In this document: in pieces, positions 50,095-62,986 of the stretch
How positions within the stretch are numbered: position 1 is the stretch's first letter
How the letters are laid out: each line of letters opens with the position of its first letter
Origin: Epiperipatus broadwayi
Taxonomy: Eukaryota > Onychophora > Udeonychophora > Euonychophora > Peripatidae
Reading direction: 5' to 3'
DNA length: 64,000 nt
NCBI GenBank assembly: GCA_028023455.1
Contig: JAQFVV010006697.1
Location: forward strand, 394,674 to 458,673
The notes under the pieces: generated by a model
The model's input: only the letters and a program-made list of their open reading frames with translations
Database searches by the model: none
What the model was told of the DNA's origin: nothing
Made by a program: the position numbers and the translations under genes

Positions 50095-52206
50095 TGTACC
50101 AATCAGAATGAAAGTGAAGATCGAATCTAACCGCAAAAACAATATCTGCACTACAAGAGCGCCATCTAGGCATTTGAGCCTAGAAAAATTTATAGAGTAG
50201 GCAGATACGTGCTGTTAAGATTCCACTTTATTTAAATATTCCGATCGTTAGCTCAAGTCACTAGCTCAGCGGAGACGCAGAGATAAAAATCTATAAATTT
50301 TATATCTTAAATATAAAAGAATAAAAGCCACTGCCAGAAATTAACACATAAAAATATTTATTTACGCACATATAAAATAATATTTAAATTTTGAGGAATA
50401 AATTTAACGTTTATAATTTTATATTGATCTTTAATTCTAAATTTAAGTAGATTTCAAATAATGAGTTTACTATTTATTTAGAGGGTCGAGTATGAATGGA
50501 CTACATAGGTCTGCATTTGAAAGGAAAATATTCTTCCCTGACTTAACCTTAGGCAACAAATTTCACAATCAACTGGCGCCAATCCATCTGATACATTCAT
50601 GTATTCAATGTAGCATGATATGACAACACAAAATACTATATTGTCAGGAATGTACATCTGAACAATAAGTAGAAATAGAGAAGACATTGACTCTCCACCA
50701 ACAGGAATGTGACATCTGTTGGCAAGTAGATCAATAAACTAAAAACTCCATAGGAATGGACTGCGGTCTTCTGCCGACTTACAAACCCATCCATAAACAA
50801 ACAGAGGGTGTGTGGCGTATATCTATAATCCTGCCCGTAGCGGACCTCATACTACATCTACTAATTACACAAATATATCCAATCCATTGAACCAATTCAA
50901 CTACGAAATGAATAACCTAAGATTACCCTCCCTTAATACAACTTTACAAAACTATATAGCCATTCACGCCCGACTTAATTTTAACATTTAAATACGTTCG
51001 CACAGATTTGTTTTAAAATGTTGGGTATAGATCGATTACATAGATTCCACGGTCAAAAACATTTCAAAATAAACATAAACGATCAAAATACAAAATTATT
51101 GATACCGGCAATCGCAGAGGGAAACTTATAAGTAACCCAATAATATTCACCATAAGATACTTGCGTTGTCACCAATAACTTAAAAGACATCCGAATAAAT
51201 ACATTTTAGATACTCACCGTAAGGTATCATTATTTATCGAATGTCTATATATTTTGATCAAATATGAAAACCAAAATATAATTAACCGCAAACGAATCCA
51301 TGCAAGCGTCTATAAACAGCTTAAATTTCATACGTTTAAATAATCTTTACAATAAGGAAAAAAAAATGGAAATGATGTTTATCAATCGGGAAACATATAA
51401 AATTAAACATTATTAATTTGATTTAAAAACTTAAAAGTCAGATAGAAGTTCATAAGCTCGAACGAAAGTTCTTAGTTATTTTTTTTTTTAAATTTAGAGT
51501 TCATTTAAAATATAGCTTACAGTATAAGAGTCCAGGTTACTGTTGGCAATTCCCACAGCGTCTCCATTGGAAGAAAATGTTCTGGAGGTAGCATTAGCTG
51601 GTTCCATTCTGGTATCACAGTCTTTTCATTTTATTTTTTTTTAAACAAACAAAAAAAATGAGAGAGAACGGCAAGTTCGTCTTACCGTTGTCATCAAATC
51701 AAGTTGGAAAAACTGACTGGAACTCAATATTTTTTCTTTTTATAGTCCTCCTATGGATTCCATGAACAAAAACATCACTGTTCTGTTTTTTCGTTATGGT
51801 CCGGGCCTTTATTTGCTTCCATTGGTCAAGCTAAAATCTCTTTCTTCTCTTATCTAACTTTTCATCTGACTTTTTAATTAAATAGCTTTTAGATAATTAA
51901 TAAACAATCATTTCCATTTATAGATTTCAGGAATTAATTAATACCTGTTTTTATTTTAACTTACATTATTTTTTTATTAAAAGATTTTTATATTTCAATC
52001 TTGTATCTTTTTATTAAAAAAATTACGTTCAAATACTTTTTTTTTTTTTTGTTTATGAAAAAATATTTTTAAAGTTTAGCATCTGTGCGAATGTATATAC
52101 GTATAACAAACATTTTTAATTTTAGCATTTAGGTTTTTACTCTTATTTGCGAACTTGTAAGTTTTTATTTTAAATTAATGTAACGACATATCTATGTATC
52201 GTTACA
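50095..52206 (+). mobile_element. Long-terminal-repeat-like element C, nested in B
   Basis: A 2112-bp diverged member of the same family, starting TGTACCAATCAGAATG and ending TATCGTTACA. It is flanked by the 4-bp duplication ATAT (50091-50094 and 52207-52210). Its middle (about 50480-50840) clearly aligns with A and B (GACTACATAG, CATCTGAT, GACATTGACTCT). TG...CA ends and an ATAT duplication fit a Ty3/gypsy-type solo LTR. No internal coding region is present. Confidence 0.8.
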
Positions 52207-53082
52207 ATATATAAGATTTAAAATTATATTAGTATCACTTTTACTTTAAAATTTAACTTACATTTTAATTTGGATTTTAGAATTTAATTTACATTTTAAC
52301 TTTTATAAGTTCACACAGATGAGTTTAATATTTTATTAGAATGTCGAATATGAATAGACTACATAGATTACATTTGAAAAAAAAATTCTATCCCTGATTT
52401 TACCTTAGGTCAAAAATTCACAGTCAAACCAACGCCAATTTATCTGATATATCGATGTATTCAATGCAGAATGAATATGATAGCACCAATACCATACTGC
52501 CAGGAATGTACATCTGAACAGCATGGTTATAGAAGACATTGACTCTCATCCAGACAGGAATACTACATCTGTCTGATGAGAAGAGCAATAAAAAAACTCC
52601 ATAGGAAGGGACTGCATTTTCCATCTTACTATCCCATTCCATAGGCAAAAAGGGTGTGTGTGGTGTATAATGCAATCCTGCATGTAGCGGACCTCATACT
52701 ACATTTACTAATTACACCAATTTATCCAATTCATTGACCCCATTTAACTATGAAACAAATAACCTAAGATTACCCTCTCTTAAACTAACATAACTTTACA
52801 AATCTATGCAGCCATTCATGCCCGACTTACATTTAACATTTATTAAGTTTATTTTAAAAGAAAAAAAATCTTAATAAAAACTTAAAAGAACAGAAAAAAT
52901 AAATTAATGGAAATGATTTAACAAACAAATAATACATTCAATAAAAATAATTAATAAATAATTTAGTTTGGTCAGATAGGAAATACTATTGCTATAATTT
53001 AAATACTAGGAAAGTTTTATATTTAATGTTCATGAATTTTCTAAAGTTCTTACAGTTTTAAAAGGTCCATATTTTGTAATTA

Positions 53083-54073
53083 CACCTGGGTCTCTTTTTA
53101 CGCGGACTTATTTAACACAATTTTGAAGTTACGCGATTTGTGTTTCACCGGAAGTGTGTTAAATAAGTCCGCATAAAAAGAGACCCAGGTGTATGAACTC
53201 CGATAATGCGCTATTATTTTAAATAATAAATTTCGCGCACTTATGTTATTTTGAAAGTAATAGCACATTATTGGAACTCGACTTTCATCTTAGTAATTTC
53301 AATATTTTCAGTGCTAGATTTTATGCAATAATGAAATTAAAATCATAATTTCCATATTTTACAAGATTATAATGTAAATTTGTTCAAACATTGTACATGT
53401 TATTTTGCCTTTTAAATCACATTCTGTTTTTGCTTTTTAAAAAAGAACGTAATCAATTATTAATCATTTAGTGTCCACAAGTTTATTTTTAAAAGGTCAG
53501 TAATAGCAGTGGGCATAATTGTAATTAACAATTTAAAAATTACTTACTGCGACTTGAAATTAATGTGAAATTTGATTTTTAAACCGAATTGAAAATCAAA
53601 GACAAAAATAAGAATTTAATTTTTAGTTGTTAGTTTCATAAACAATTAATAAAATCATCGTCTCAAAGATTAATTACTAATTACGTTGTCACCAGAAAAC
53701 CACTGTTACAACATGAGTGTGAAGTTGGCACTAGTTGTTTGCAAACGAACATGTTTTTCGGCAAATAGCTGTAAATTATGCATAAAAATATATTATTTTG
53801 AATAAAATTAAATATTATAGTTAAATAAAGTTTGTCTTGTATCAATTTTTTTTCAAATTTGAAAATTTTTATTAGTCATATTTTATTTCCTTATATTTTT
53901 TTTGTGCGAATTTTAAAGTAATTTTACATTTGGTGCTTTGCTTTTACACGAATTTTGAAAAATCACAGACTGCATACCCCCTTTTTCAATGTAAGTTACG
54001 TCTATTTTTGTGCGATTTCATTTGTGTGTGTTTTCTGAGGAACCTATCTATCGCGTAAAACGAGACCCAGGTG
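53083..54073. mobile_element. Non-autonomous Tigger/pogo-like DNA transposon D, nested in B
   Basis: A 991-bp insertion relative to A, flanked by TA. The left end reads CACCTGGGTCTC and the right end GAGACCCAGGTG, with TTTTACGCG just inside both. The left 109 bp (53083-53191) are a near-perfect palindrome of the end, itself flanked by TA. A second imperfect palindrome lies at about 53195-53278. It is richer in CpG than its surroundings. TA duplication and CGCG-type ends fit Tc1/mariner-pogo (Tigger-like) elements. No transposase is present. Confidence 0.75.
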
Positions 54074-54788
54074 TACTTGTACTTTTGAACATGAATTCCC
54101 ACGAAGTCATGAGAGATTGGTGTGCAATTAGCCATTGGTTCTTTATTGTAGCTGGCATTTAATTGCCGGGCCCAGATGTCCTATAGTCCACAATATGGAA
54201 AAACAATGTTTCATTTTTTTAGAACAACTGAAGGAATTGAAAGTGTGTCTTTCAATTCCTTCTCATCCAACTATCTCTGACTTAACACATATCATCTCTC
54301 TCAATCACATATCTTTCCTTTTATAATCAACTTTCGGATTGAGTGTGAATTACATCATGATGATGATGACCGTTTCATTGAGGTCCATTTGCTGAGGGAT
54401 TTCCTTTATTGGCTATTAGTTTCTTTTGTTTTTTCTCTCCTATCTGACCTTTACTTATTACATTTTGCAATGACCAAGAGCTAGCTTACTTTTAACTAAT
54501 TAAAATAATCATTTCCATTTTATACAATAGAATTAATTAAATTTGTACGTTCTTAAAGATATATTTTTATCTCTAAATCTTTTTAAGTTTTGTTTTTAAA
54601 ATACTTTTTTTTAATAAAGTTTTATTTTAATAATTTTTCATCTGTGTGATTTTATATATTAGAGTTTAGATGATTTTTAATTTTCAATTTTTAATTATTA
54701 AAAAAGAAGTTTTTATTTGTGAACTTTATTTTTAATTTAATGTCTAATTTTTAAAATAAATAATGTAACGGTGTGTGTGCCCATTACA

Positions 54789-56461
54789 ATATATATTGTA
54801 CCGTATATGTTAAATGCTGTTTACATACTGGCCTCTTAGGCAGAGAAGAACATACTCTGAGAGTATCTATGTCCAAATGATAGCTATAATATATATAACT
54901 AGCGTTACATTTCCAGGACATAACTTCTTCTCAACTGTTGAATTCAACACCACGTTCAAAGGACTTTTTTGTTTTGTAGAAACATGGGTGCCAGTTAGTT
55001 ATCCAGTGGATACATAATGTGCTTTAAACAGTGGCCACTAATTCAATGCCCAAGTTACACCCATGACTAGCTCAACTACTTGTAATGAATAACAAAATAT
55101 TGTTTCACATAAATAGTGGCAAAAGAATTGACCGAGAAAATAAAGCTTTAAGTTTAAAAGACAATTTATTTTAATTAACATTTAATCTACTAATTTTAAA
55201 TACTTTGATAAGTCTTATTTAACTAACATAACACTGGTATGATGATCAAACTCATTCTTAATTCATACACTATAATGCCATATAACAAAGCATAAAATAA
55301 TATTTGATATTTAAAACACACACATCAATAGTTCATCTAGGTATGCTATAAAGTTCACAAACTTGACTCTTGAAGGCTTTACAAATGCAATGGTGACTTT
55401 AGAAATGAATATAAGAAAAATGTTATTACCTAGCATTTTAGAACATGGATACTTCTTGTTGTCTGCTGTTTCTAATGAAGTATTTCTAACCGGTTAGATT
55501 TTAAGTTTCTTGAGGATGTTTAATCCTTATTTATTGGTATTATTCTTGGGACAGTTAAATATTGATGGTGATTCTTCAAGTTGTTATGCAGGCATTTTCT
55601 ATTCTGGGCAGATTGCTGTTTCACAGGAACTCACACTAGAGACAGTCGTATGTTTCCGATATTTTTAACACTGCATTATTGATGGATTTAATCTCAACAG
55701 CACAATCTCAATTGTAATTTCAACTGTACAATCTAAATTGTAATCTCAACTGCATGATCAAAATTGTTTTCTAAACTGTTAGCTCAACTACTCATCTGAT
55801 GAAAACTGGACTATTTATACTTAAGGCCTGTTGTCATTTTTGATGTCCACCAGCAATATCTGTTGTTGAACTTTATTCATTGCATTCTTTTGAGATAAGC
55901 TTTTAATCCTGTTGTTGGAGATATTAATTAACAGTCTTTGCAAACATGTTGTTTTTACATTTTTAATTAGTAGCCATCACTGGATGTTGTTAATTTTTTT
56001 CTATATCATTTTTTTAAAAATATTTAATATGCATACATTTATTATATTTATAATCGCACATATATATTTTACTAATAAACTCATATTAATTCATTATTTA
56101 CACACATATATAATTTAAGATCAATTCACTACTTAGTTTTTAAGATGACTTCATTTTTCTTTAACTTAAATAAAAAAAGATTTATATTTTTAAACTTTAA
56201 GTTATATTTCAACTAATCATAATAATAAAAAAATAACTTCTTTTAATTTTATGTAACTATGAATTAATTGTTTCTAGCAAAACTCTTTAAACTTAAAACT
56301 TTTAGTCTGATGTTTCTAAAGCAACCCCCTCCCCCCTTCTAATTAATTAATTGTAACTTTTATTTAAAAAAAACTCTTTGACTTTTAATTTTCTTTTACA
56401 AAAGATTTTTATTTTAATAATTTTTAGACAAAATTATTATGTGCTAACACAATGTTGGTAT
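54789..56461. other. Gene-free stretch
   Basis: It contains the 26-bp minisatellite at 55702-55779. Nothing else recognised. Confidence 0.5.
55702..55779 (+). repeat. 26-bp minisatellite, three units
   Basis: Units start at 55702, 55728 and 55754 with pattern ACAATCTCAATTGTAAT then CTCAACTGT. The third unit is more diverged. Confidence 0.85.
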
Positions 56462-56484
56462 AATATATATATATATATATATAA
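56462..56484. repeat. (TA)n microsatellite
   Basis: A short pure TA run. Confidence 0.9.
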
Positions 56485-57184
56485 GACAACTTCTAAATAA
56501 AGGACATGTGGGGATATTAATCTATAACTCTAATATTCACTACCATGACTTGATTGATACCTTTCAAAATTCATCTAACAATGCAATTAAAATAATTGAA
56601 GAGTTAAGACAATTAATAAATAATGATAGAAATTGTAAATACAATTCTATTATATTTTGCATATTTGTATATAACTTCTATGCAAATAAGAGTACTTTAT
56701 TTATTTTCCAGTTTAATTTATAAATGACATTTATTATTTAATAAATGTTTATATATGTAAAACATGAATCAAATACAACCATTTAATGATATTAAAAAAG
56801 TATTTTATTATAATCATTATTTTAACTTAGCATTTACTAATCTATTTGCACAATTTAACATATGAAATTTATGACAAAACAAAAAATATACTGAAACAGA
56901 TATACTGTTTCATGTATATATTTTGAAGATCTCCTCCCCTCCCCAAATTAAAAAGACTAACAATACATTTTTTTTTTAAAAAAAAAAGAAAAAAGTAATG
57001 AAATTTGACCACAATTAAAATAATTTGTTAATTCCTAATGGTTTGGTCAAATTAAAAGTGTTTCAAACATTTTTACAAAAGAAAAAGCAAATATGTTTAT
57101 ATTTGCAATTAAAAAAAGTATAAATCTTTCATTATTAAAACTAATAAATTTAATGTAAAGATCAATTAAATAAAAATCTTTAAA

Positions 57185-57680
57185 CATTGGCACTCAGATT
57201 GAAGAAAACTTCTAAGGTGTCAAATCATTGCTGCAGGCAATTAAAAGTTAAGATTCAAAAACACATGAAGGCAAATATTCAAAAACAATCACTAATTAAA
57301 AGTCTGTTCTTGCCAAAGAGAAAGTGTCCAATGATCTGGGGGATTAAAAATATGAACAAGGATGAAAAAGCTGCTACCAATGGAAGAAAAGGTACACATA
57401 AGCTGAATCCATTTGTCAGGGGGGGGAATATAAATAGTCTGAAAAATCAGTATAAGAGGGATTATTTTAGTTAATTGATTCAGAGATCCAAGATTTAGCT
57501 ACAAGAGTACTAAAAAGTGACTAAATTAGGTCATCAAACAAACTAATAAAAAACCCTAAAATGACCATCGTCGGCTAGACCATTTGTCCTCCCTCCATTG
57601 GCTCACCATGTGAACTCCAAGCCTTCAGTGCCATTCATTCAAGACCGACCCCCCAGTTATTTAGAGAAAACAGCAGTAAA
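57185..57680. other. Candidate conserved non-coding stretch
   Basis: Higher complexity than its surroundings. It includes CAAATCATTGCTGCAGGCAA, ATGACCATCGTCGGC and CATTGGCTCACCATG. An open frame of about 95 residues (57187-57474) lacks an ATG start and known motifs; I regard it as accidental. Confidence 0.25.
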
Positions 57681-57841
57681 TGAAAAGACTAGTTAAAAGG
57701 TAAGCATTAAAAATAATTCAATTATTAATTCTATAATAGTAAAATGTTTTACCTATCAATTATTAATTTTATAATAAAGTTTACATAGAAAATTCATGAA
57801 ATAATAAGAAAACATTAATTGCGTTATATGTTCGAAATTAT

Positions 57842-58333
57842 AAATGTTCTACAAATATGAAATTGCTGATAACAAACTTATCTATAAAAATATAAGTTTA
57901 TGTTTAACTGAACAATAAATATCTATGCTATATATTGAAATAATTAAATGAAAACTATAAATGTTTTACAAATATGAAATTAATAATAACCAACTTATCT
58001 GTAGAAATATACATCTATGTTTAACTGAACAATAAATATCTATGCTATATATTGGAATAATTAAATGAAAACTATAAATGTTTTACAAATATAAAATTTA
58101 TGATAACCAACTTATCTTTAAAAATATACGTCTATGTTTAACTGAACAATAAATATCTATGCTTTATATGGGAATAATTAAATGAAAACTATAAATGTTT
58201 TACCAATATGAAGTGGCTGATAACAAACTTATGTGTAAAAATATCTGTCTGCGTTTGATTGAATAATAAATATCTACAAACATAAAACTGCTATTTACTA
58301 GAATAATCAAATGATGATGATCTATAAATGTTT
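57842..58333 (+). repeat. 117-bp minisatellite, about four units
   Basis: Units start at 57842, 57959, 58076 and 58193, exactly 117 bp apart. Each contains AAATGTTTTACAAATATGAA and TTTAACTGAACAATAAATAT. The last unit is more diverged. Confidence 0.95.
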
Positions 58334-58735
58334 AAATGCTTGTAGACTTCTCATTGAACTGAAAATGAATTCTCACATGGATAGAAATGAACTATAGTAA
58401 AAGAGATTGCCAATGAGTATTGTTAAATAAAATGCTTTTGGACTTCTTCTCATAATTGAATTAAAAATGAATCTTCATATGGATATGCATGAACTATATT
58501 AGGATTTGCAAATGAGTTATAGTTAAATAAAATGCTTTGGGACTTCTTCTCATAATTGAATTAAAAATGAATCTTCACATGGATACGAATGAACTGTATT
58601 AGGATTTGCAAATGAGTTATTGTTAAATAAAATGCTTCTAGACTTTTTCTCATTAAACTGAAAATGAATTCTCACGAGGATACAAATGAACTATACTAAA
58701 AGAAATTGTTGTTAAATAAAATTGTTGTTATTAAA
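58334..58735 (+). repeat. ~100-bp minisatellite, four units
   Basis: Units start at 58334, 58430, 58530 and 58630. Each contains AAATGCTT, GACTTCTTCTCAT, AAAAATGAATCTTCA and GGATA-GAATGAACT. It directly follows the 117-bp array but has a different unit. Confidence 0.93.
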
Positions 58736-60322
58736 ATTAATTTTAGTTGTTTAGTTCCATTTTTGCATCACTAGATATTCATTGCATTTTGCTCAAAAGA
58801 ATCTCATGCCTCCTGAGCTATGTTTGGCATAACCAGGTGATGGTAAGTAAGTTTGTAGTGAGATGGAACTCTAGTGGCATGGTTTGGGAAACCAAACAGA
58901 TAAATTTATAGATGCTTCTAGTCTCTATGGTGCTACATCCTCTGATGAGCAGGAAATATTGTTGTAGGTGGGGTGATGTCTGCATTGGTTTGATAGTTCT
59001 TTCCTACAATATACTGATCATGAAATGAAACCAACCAAGAGTGGGATGGGTGTCCATCCAGTTACAATACATATATTAAAAAATGACTTTCATTATTATT
59101 ACTAAATCAAAACATTCAAAAAGGAAATTATAAGCTAGTCTTAGACGTCACATATGAATATACTCTTGTAAAAATAAATTTTAAAATTTAATAAAACAAC
59201 AACAATGAAAAACCTAATATGTTTAAATTATAAAGATTAATTAATTCCAAGTCGCAATACTTGCAACTTTTATTTTTAAAATAAGTGTTATGATTAAGAT
59301 AAAAAAAATCAACAAATGAATGAGTATATTGACTAATTTTAATTACTGCAGTAACTGCAAATTTTTCTCATTATTTCCAGTCTCTTGTTTTCTTTAAAAC
59401 TGTTTGACCTCAGCTCCATTCCATATTATTTGAAATAACTTTAAATATATATATACATATTAGAAATGCATTTTTATTGAAGTAATTAATTCCTGGCATT
59501 CTCTTTATTTTCAGCTGTAGAAATAAATTGATTTGGATATTAAGCTTAAGATCATTAAAAGAAAATTAAAAGTTAAAAAAAATATATAGCTATTTTTTTT
59601 TTGAGATTTGTTTACAAATGCTGGCTTAGTTAGAAATGATGTACTTTCACTCGATCTTAATGGTGAATGAGATTCAAAAACCCTGAATAGTAACCCTTTG
59701 TTTTAGCCTTCCATTTTTAATGCTATATCACAATCCAATATTTATAGTATTTATGCCAAAAAGGAATTTTGTAAAAGAGATTAAAGTAAAAATCTTGCTT
59801 GCTTTTTCAATGCCAATTATTACAGGGTTTCTATAGTAATCTTTTTCCTATTGTTACAACTCATGCGCTGACTTAAAAATCTTTAATACTGCTGATTGTT
59901 GATTAAAAAAATTTTTTTTTAACCACCAAAACAAAAATAATATCAATAAAAAATATTATATTGAAAAATTTATTTTTGCAATCTACAAAATAAATAAATA
60001 ACAAAATAATAACATTACATCCTGAATAATTTCTAAAATAAAAATACCATCTAATTATAACTAGCAATTTAAATGCTACTGTTGATAATTATTTATATAC
60101 ATACACACGCGCAAATTTATATATATCCATTGCTATTAAAATCTCACCCTCGCACAACAAAGCACATATCACAATCAATAAATAAAAATGAACCAAATAA
60201 CAATAACAACAATTAACAACAATAATTACCTAGATACAAATCCCTATGTAAAAACCAAATGAAAGAGATTTTTTAAACCTAAATGGTACTTTATTGGAAA
60301 GAGTGGATCTCTTCCATTCTTT

Positions 60323-60324
<2 letters not shown>
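58736..60324. other. Gene-free stretch
   Basis: 58780-59050 and 59640-59880 are somewhat more complex than the background, but no coding frame or known element is visible. Confidence 0.45.

Positions 60325-60377
<53 letters not shown>
60325..60377. repeat. (TA)n(GA)n microsatellite
   Basis: About 40 bp of TA followed by about seven GA units. Confidence 0.95.
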
Positions 60378-62218
60378 TAACCATTTGATATGCCACATGA
60401 TATCATTAAGTATTTTAACAGTGCATTATATGATAATTAGCATTTAAAAAATAAAAGATAAAATAAAACTTATAACTAGAGACATAAAACTATATTATTT
60501 AATCTGTAGATAAAATGGTATCACTTAATAAGCAATATTTCATATATTTAAAGTTAAATAGTTATCTAATAAAAGGTATTAATAGAATACATAACTGCTA
60601 TTCATATTTAATTAATACTTAATAAAGTGCGCGTTCATAATGTAAAAATATTATAAAAGGTAAAAAAAAGAAAGAAGGAAAGAAAAATAAATGAATGAAT
60701 ATTTTAATTTTAATGTTGAAAATTTATTGGGTTATTAAATTGCTAATAAGTTAGTTAAATTATTTCATTTAATCACCTTTATAATTTATACTTCAGTTAA
60801 GTCTTAAAATAATTCAATAGCATTTAGTTATTCAAAGTTGAAGTGGATTATTAAAAGAAGCTTGCCTTAAATAAGATTAGTTTCATACTCTTATGTGTGT
60901 GTGCATGCATAGACTTACTTATTGACTTTTAAATCTTTAAGTTTAATAAATCATTAAAATATTTAATTTATTTGTTAAACTTTAAAAATAAAATATGTAC
61001 TAAAACTTGGCAAGTAAATAAATAATTACATTTATTATCTTAAATTTCTGATACGAATAAATCAAAGGAAACAAAAATCTTATTGGAATCAAAAGATGAA
61101 AATCAGTAAATTATTATATTTATTTTCTGTATTATTTTTTAAAAAAACTTTATTCATGTTAATTAGTAGATTTGTTATTGACCTTGAAATTGAAATGCAG
61201 AATGCTGACACGTGATATATTTTTTTTTATATATATTGAAGAAAACTGAGAAAAAGAGCGGGGGAACTGATTTTTTGTTTCTTTAGTTTAATCAAGGATG
61301 CTATTCTAGAAAGAAAGAAGAAAAAAACAGTAATTTTTCTTATTTGCATTTATTTAAAACCATTATAAACTATATTTCTTTCTTGAAAGTCTTCATATAG
61401 AATGGATTGCGGCCAAATTAAGCTATTGAGTTTTATGCTTTCTTTAAACTAAATGGTCTAAATTTCATAATAAAATGTAGCAAGATAATACTTCTGATTT
61501 AACATTTAACTTCAAAAATTTTCAACAAATAAAAATGGTAATCTTATCTGAGATCATAAGGAAAATTCTAAATAATCATTTTATGCTAATAAATTGTATT
61601 CTTTGTGTCAGTAAATTTAAAACCAAGTTTTAAAAAATGTTAAAAATTGTTCAAAACTAAAATAACTTAAATAAATGTTTTGGTATTAATTATTAACTTT
61701 AAAAAACCAACAAATGTCTAAATGAAAAAAAAAAAACATAGATAAAACGAATACTGCTTTCTAAAATTTAAAGTTTACTAATGAAAACTGGCATATCATT
61801 TGATTTTATGGTGGAAATGTTTCTTGATTATCTACTTCTCCAGAAAGAGTGGAAAAACATTTAACAAAATATTTTTCAGTGAAGCCGTGGATAATTACAA
61901 AAATTTTACAGTTAATAATAATTGTACATAATTGTCATATTTTAAAACTAACTAGTTGATATTAAATTGTGTCATATAATAGATCCATACCTGTTCATGT
62001 TTAAAGTAAAATATTGTATTTGGGTACTTGTTTTCTATCATAGTGAAGTTGTAGCTGCTCTGTTGTTTTAAAAAAATAAACAAATGAGATATTGATTTGA
62101 TTTGAAAAATATGAATGTTTTGGTATTATGCCCATAACTAATGATATGGGACCTCATGCCATAAATTACTTGCCTGCTACTGAGGAAGCTTTACTAATGA
62201 ATTAAATTTATCATTATT

Positions 62219-62291
62219 ATTGCATTCAAATATCAGCCTTTCAAGCTAATTGTGCATACGCTTTTGTGAGTGGTTGATATTTGAATGTAAT
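62219..62291 (+). ncRNA. MicroRNA-precursor-like hairpin, candidate
   Basis: The 20-nt arm ATTGCATTCAAATATCAGCC (62219-62238) pairs fully with GGTTGATATTTGAATGTAAT (62272-62291), using two G-U pairs. The 33-nt loop can extend the stem (CAAGC with GCTTTTG). Length and shape fit a pre-miRNA. The G-U pairs exist only if the plus strand is transcribed. I do not recognise the arm as a known miRNA; a tiny MITE is the alternative. Confidence 0.35.
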
Positions 62292-62965
62292 ACAATTGTA
62301 AAAATAAATGCTTATTTATATTATTATTATTGTTATTTTTATTTTGTTTTAAAAAAAATGGTAACATAATATCTATATATTTTTATGCTTTATTTCATAT
62401 GTCAAGGTATCTTACTTTACTATCTGAAACTGGCCCAGGAAGTTTGCAATAAAGTATGTAGAGATTTTATTACACACAGGTAATTTTAAATATATTGTTG
62501 AAGTGTTTAATTTAAAATTGCCTATTTTTTATAATTTAGGACAAATAATCATTACAGGAGTGTTTATCAGAAGTTAATAAATTTCCTAATATCATTCATA
62601 ACAGAAATTAGATTTTGAATTTGTCTTAGAACAAATTTATTTCCTTAATTCTTGAATTAATAATATTTATTGCATTAGTCTGTCCATATAATTTCATATA
62701 TACATTTATTATGCTCATTGTTTATGTGCATATTCTTTATCTTATGCACATATTTCATATGTCCTTTTAATGTGTTTACAGTCATTTTAACTAATACTTC
62801 ATTGTGGCCTTCGGATATTGTTTAATGTGTAGAGTTTAATGTTGATACAAGCTATTAATTTTTATTATCAGGGATAAATTTGTATCTTGCCATTGTGAAA
62901 AGTTGTTATGCTTTATAGCTTGAGATTTATCAAACAAAATAGTATGCTATTTATGATGTTTGTGG

Positions 62966-62986
62966 AATGGGAGATGTTCTCCCATT
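62966..62986. other. Perfect 9-bp hairpin with 3-nt loop
   Basis: AATGGGAGA TGT TCTCCCATT is a perfect inverted repeat. Its loop is too short for a microRNA. Function unknown. Confidence 0.6.

Larger units (their letters stand above)
49819..54788 (+). mobile_element. Long-terminal-repeat-like element B, interrupted by C and D
   Basis: It starts TGGTTGGAATG and ends CCCATTACA. Removing C (with its 4-bp duplication) and D (with its TA) leaves about 1861 bp, matching A at 1864 bp. Pieces of B are 49819-50094, 52207-53082 and 54074-54788. The flanking tetramers are ATAA and ATAT, close to a 4-bp duplication. Terminal hairpin as in A. Confidence 0.75.

Noticed and set aside
57187-57474. Basic ~95-residue open frame
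   Set aside because: No ATG at the start, no recognisable motif, and a G run inside; not supported as a gene.
58934-58953. CTGATGAGCAGGAAAT as a hammerhead ribozyme core
   Set aside because: There is no room for stem II between CTGATGA and GAAA, and no nearby retroelement.
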